This document shows positions 52,508 to 52,532 of a DNA stretch of 52,532 nt, one piece after another. The notes beneath the pieces are model-generated. The model saw only the letters and a list, made by a program, of their open reading frames with translations, was not told the DNA's origin and did no database searches. The number at the start of each line of letters is the position of its first letter. Position 1 is the stretch's first letter. Made by a program: the position numbers and the translations under genes. This DNA is from Prosthecodimorpha staleyi (GTDB lineage: Bacteria; Pseudomonadota; Alphaproteobacteria; Rhizobiales; Ancalomicrobiaceae): assembly GCF_018729455.1 (NCBI RefSeq), contig NZ_JAHHZF010000017.1:1-52532 (forward strand). Direction: 5' to 3'.

Positions 52508-52532
52508 TGGTTGCGGGGGCCAGATTTGAACT
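52508..52532 (-). tRNA. Initiator tRNA-Met (fMet), 3' end, cut by window edge
   Basis: On the minus strand the visible bases read AGTTCAAATCTGG, then CCCCCGCAACCA: a T-loop of the TTCAAAT type, the T-stem 3' strand CTGGC, the acceptor 3' strand CCCCGCA, discriminator A and an encoded CCA. The CCCCGCAACCA end is characteristic of bacterial initiator tRNA-Met. The 5' part lies beyond the right edge, so the anticodon cannot be seen. Confidence 0.7.

Noticed and set aside
1-52532. CRISPR arrays, rRNA genes or complete phage structural genes.
   Set aside because: No regularly spaced direct repeats, no rRNA-like sequence and no phage capsid or tail motifs were seen.

Overview
The window is high-GC DNA with Tat-exported solute-binding proteins, many dense overlapping operons, long antisense open frames and alphaproteobacterial-style transporters. 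It most likely comes from a member of the Alphaproteobacteria, order Hyphomicrobiales (Rhizobiales). No marker gene allows a finer placement; this is inference from gene content and composition.

Region 1 (1-3812) is the right end of an integrative element. It holds the 3' end of an IS5-type transposase, a small membrane-anchored hypothetical protein, a three-gene minus-strand set of small DNA-binding or replication-type proteins, an AlpA/excisionase-like protein, and a tyrosine integrase. It ends at a duplicated 3' half of a tRNA-Arg(ACG) gene (3763-3812), which I read as the attachment site. Chromosomal DNA starts after 3812.

Region 2 (3863-5625) is a divergent pair: an AraC-type regulator with a cupin sensor domain and a short-chain dehydrogenase.

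Region 3 (5733-32478) is a large catabolic district for a nitrogen-containing, probably amino- or amide-type, compound. It contains a DHDPS/aldolase-superfamily enzyme, three FAD amine/amino-acid oxidoreductases, an Lrp/AsnC regulator, a complete peptide/opine-type ABC transporter (binding protein, two permeases, fused ATPase), two type-II HAD hydrolases and a class III aminotransferase. It also contains three GNAT proteins, a tartrate/isopropylmalate-type dehydrogenase, an aldehyde dehydrogenase, a cupin, a D-2-hydroxyacid dehydrogenase, an ArgE/DapE deacetylase and a HyuA/HyuB hydantoinase pair. Uptake, deacylation or ring opening, oxidative deamination or transamination, aldehyde oxidation and 2-hydroxyacid or 2-oxoacid handling form a plausible chain, but the substrate cannot be read from sequence.

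Region 4 (32513-42675) is one tight minus-strand operon of five genes: DUF4132 giant protein, MoxR-type AAA+ ATPase, DUF5682 protein, VWA protein and SWIM zinc-finger protein. It has the same gene order as the uncharacterised yehI-L-M-P-Q group of Escherichia coli. Gene overlaps and gaps of at most 8 bp point to one complex or pathway. This is the most interesting system in the window.

Region 5 (43002-49308) is a LacI-type regulator divergent from a TRAP transporter (binding protein, then a fused DctQ-DctM membrane protein) and two Gfo/Idh/MocA dehydrogenases. Two matching palindromic operators lie between regulator and transporter, so this is a self-contained sugar or sugar-acid regulon.

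Region 6 (49631-52532) holds a membrane GGDEF-EAL protein downstream of a small exported SUOX-fold protein, a remnant of a serine recombinase, and a terminator followed by the 3' end of an initiator tRNA-Met gene on the minus strand, cut by the window edge.
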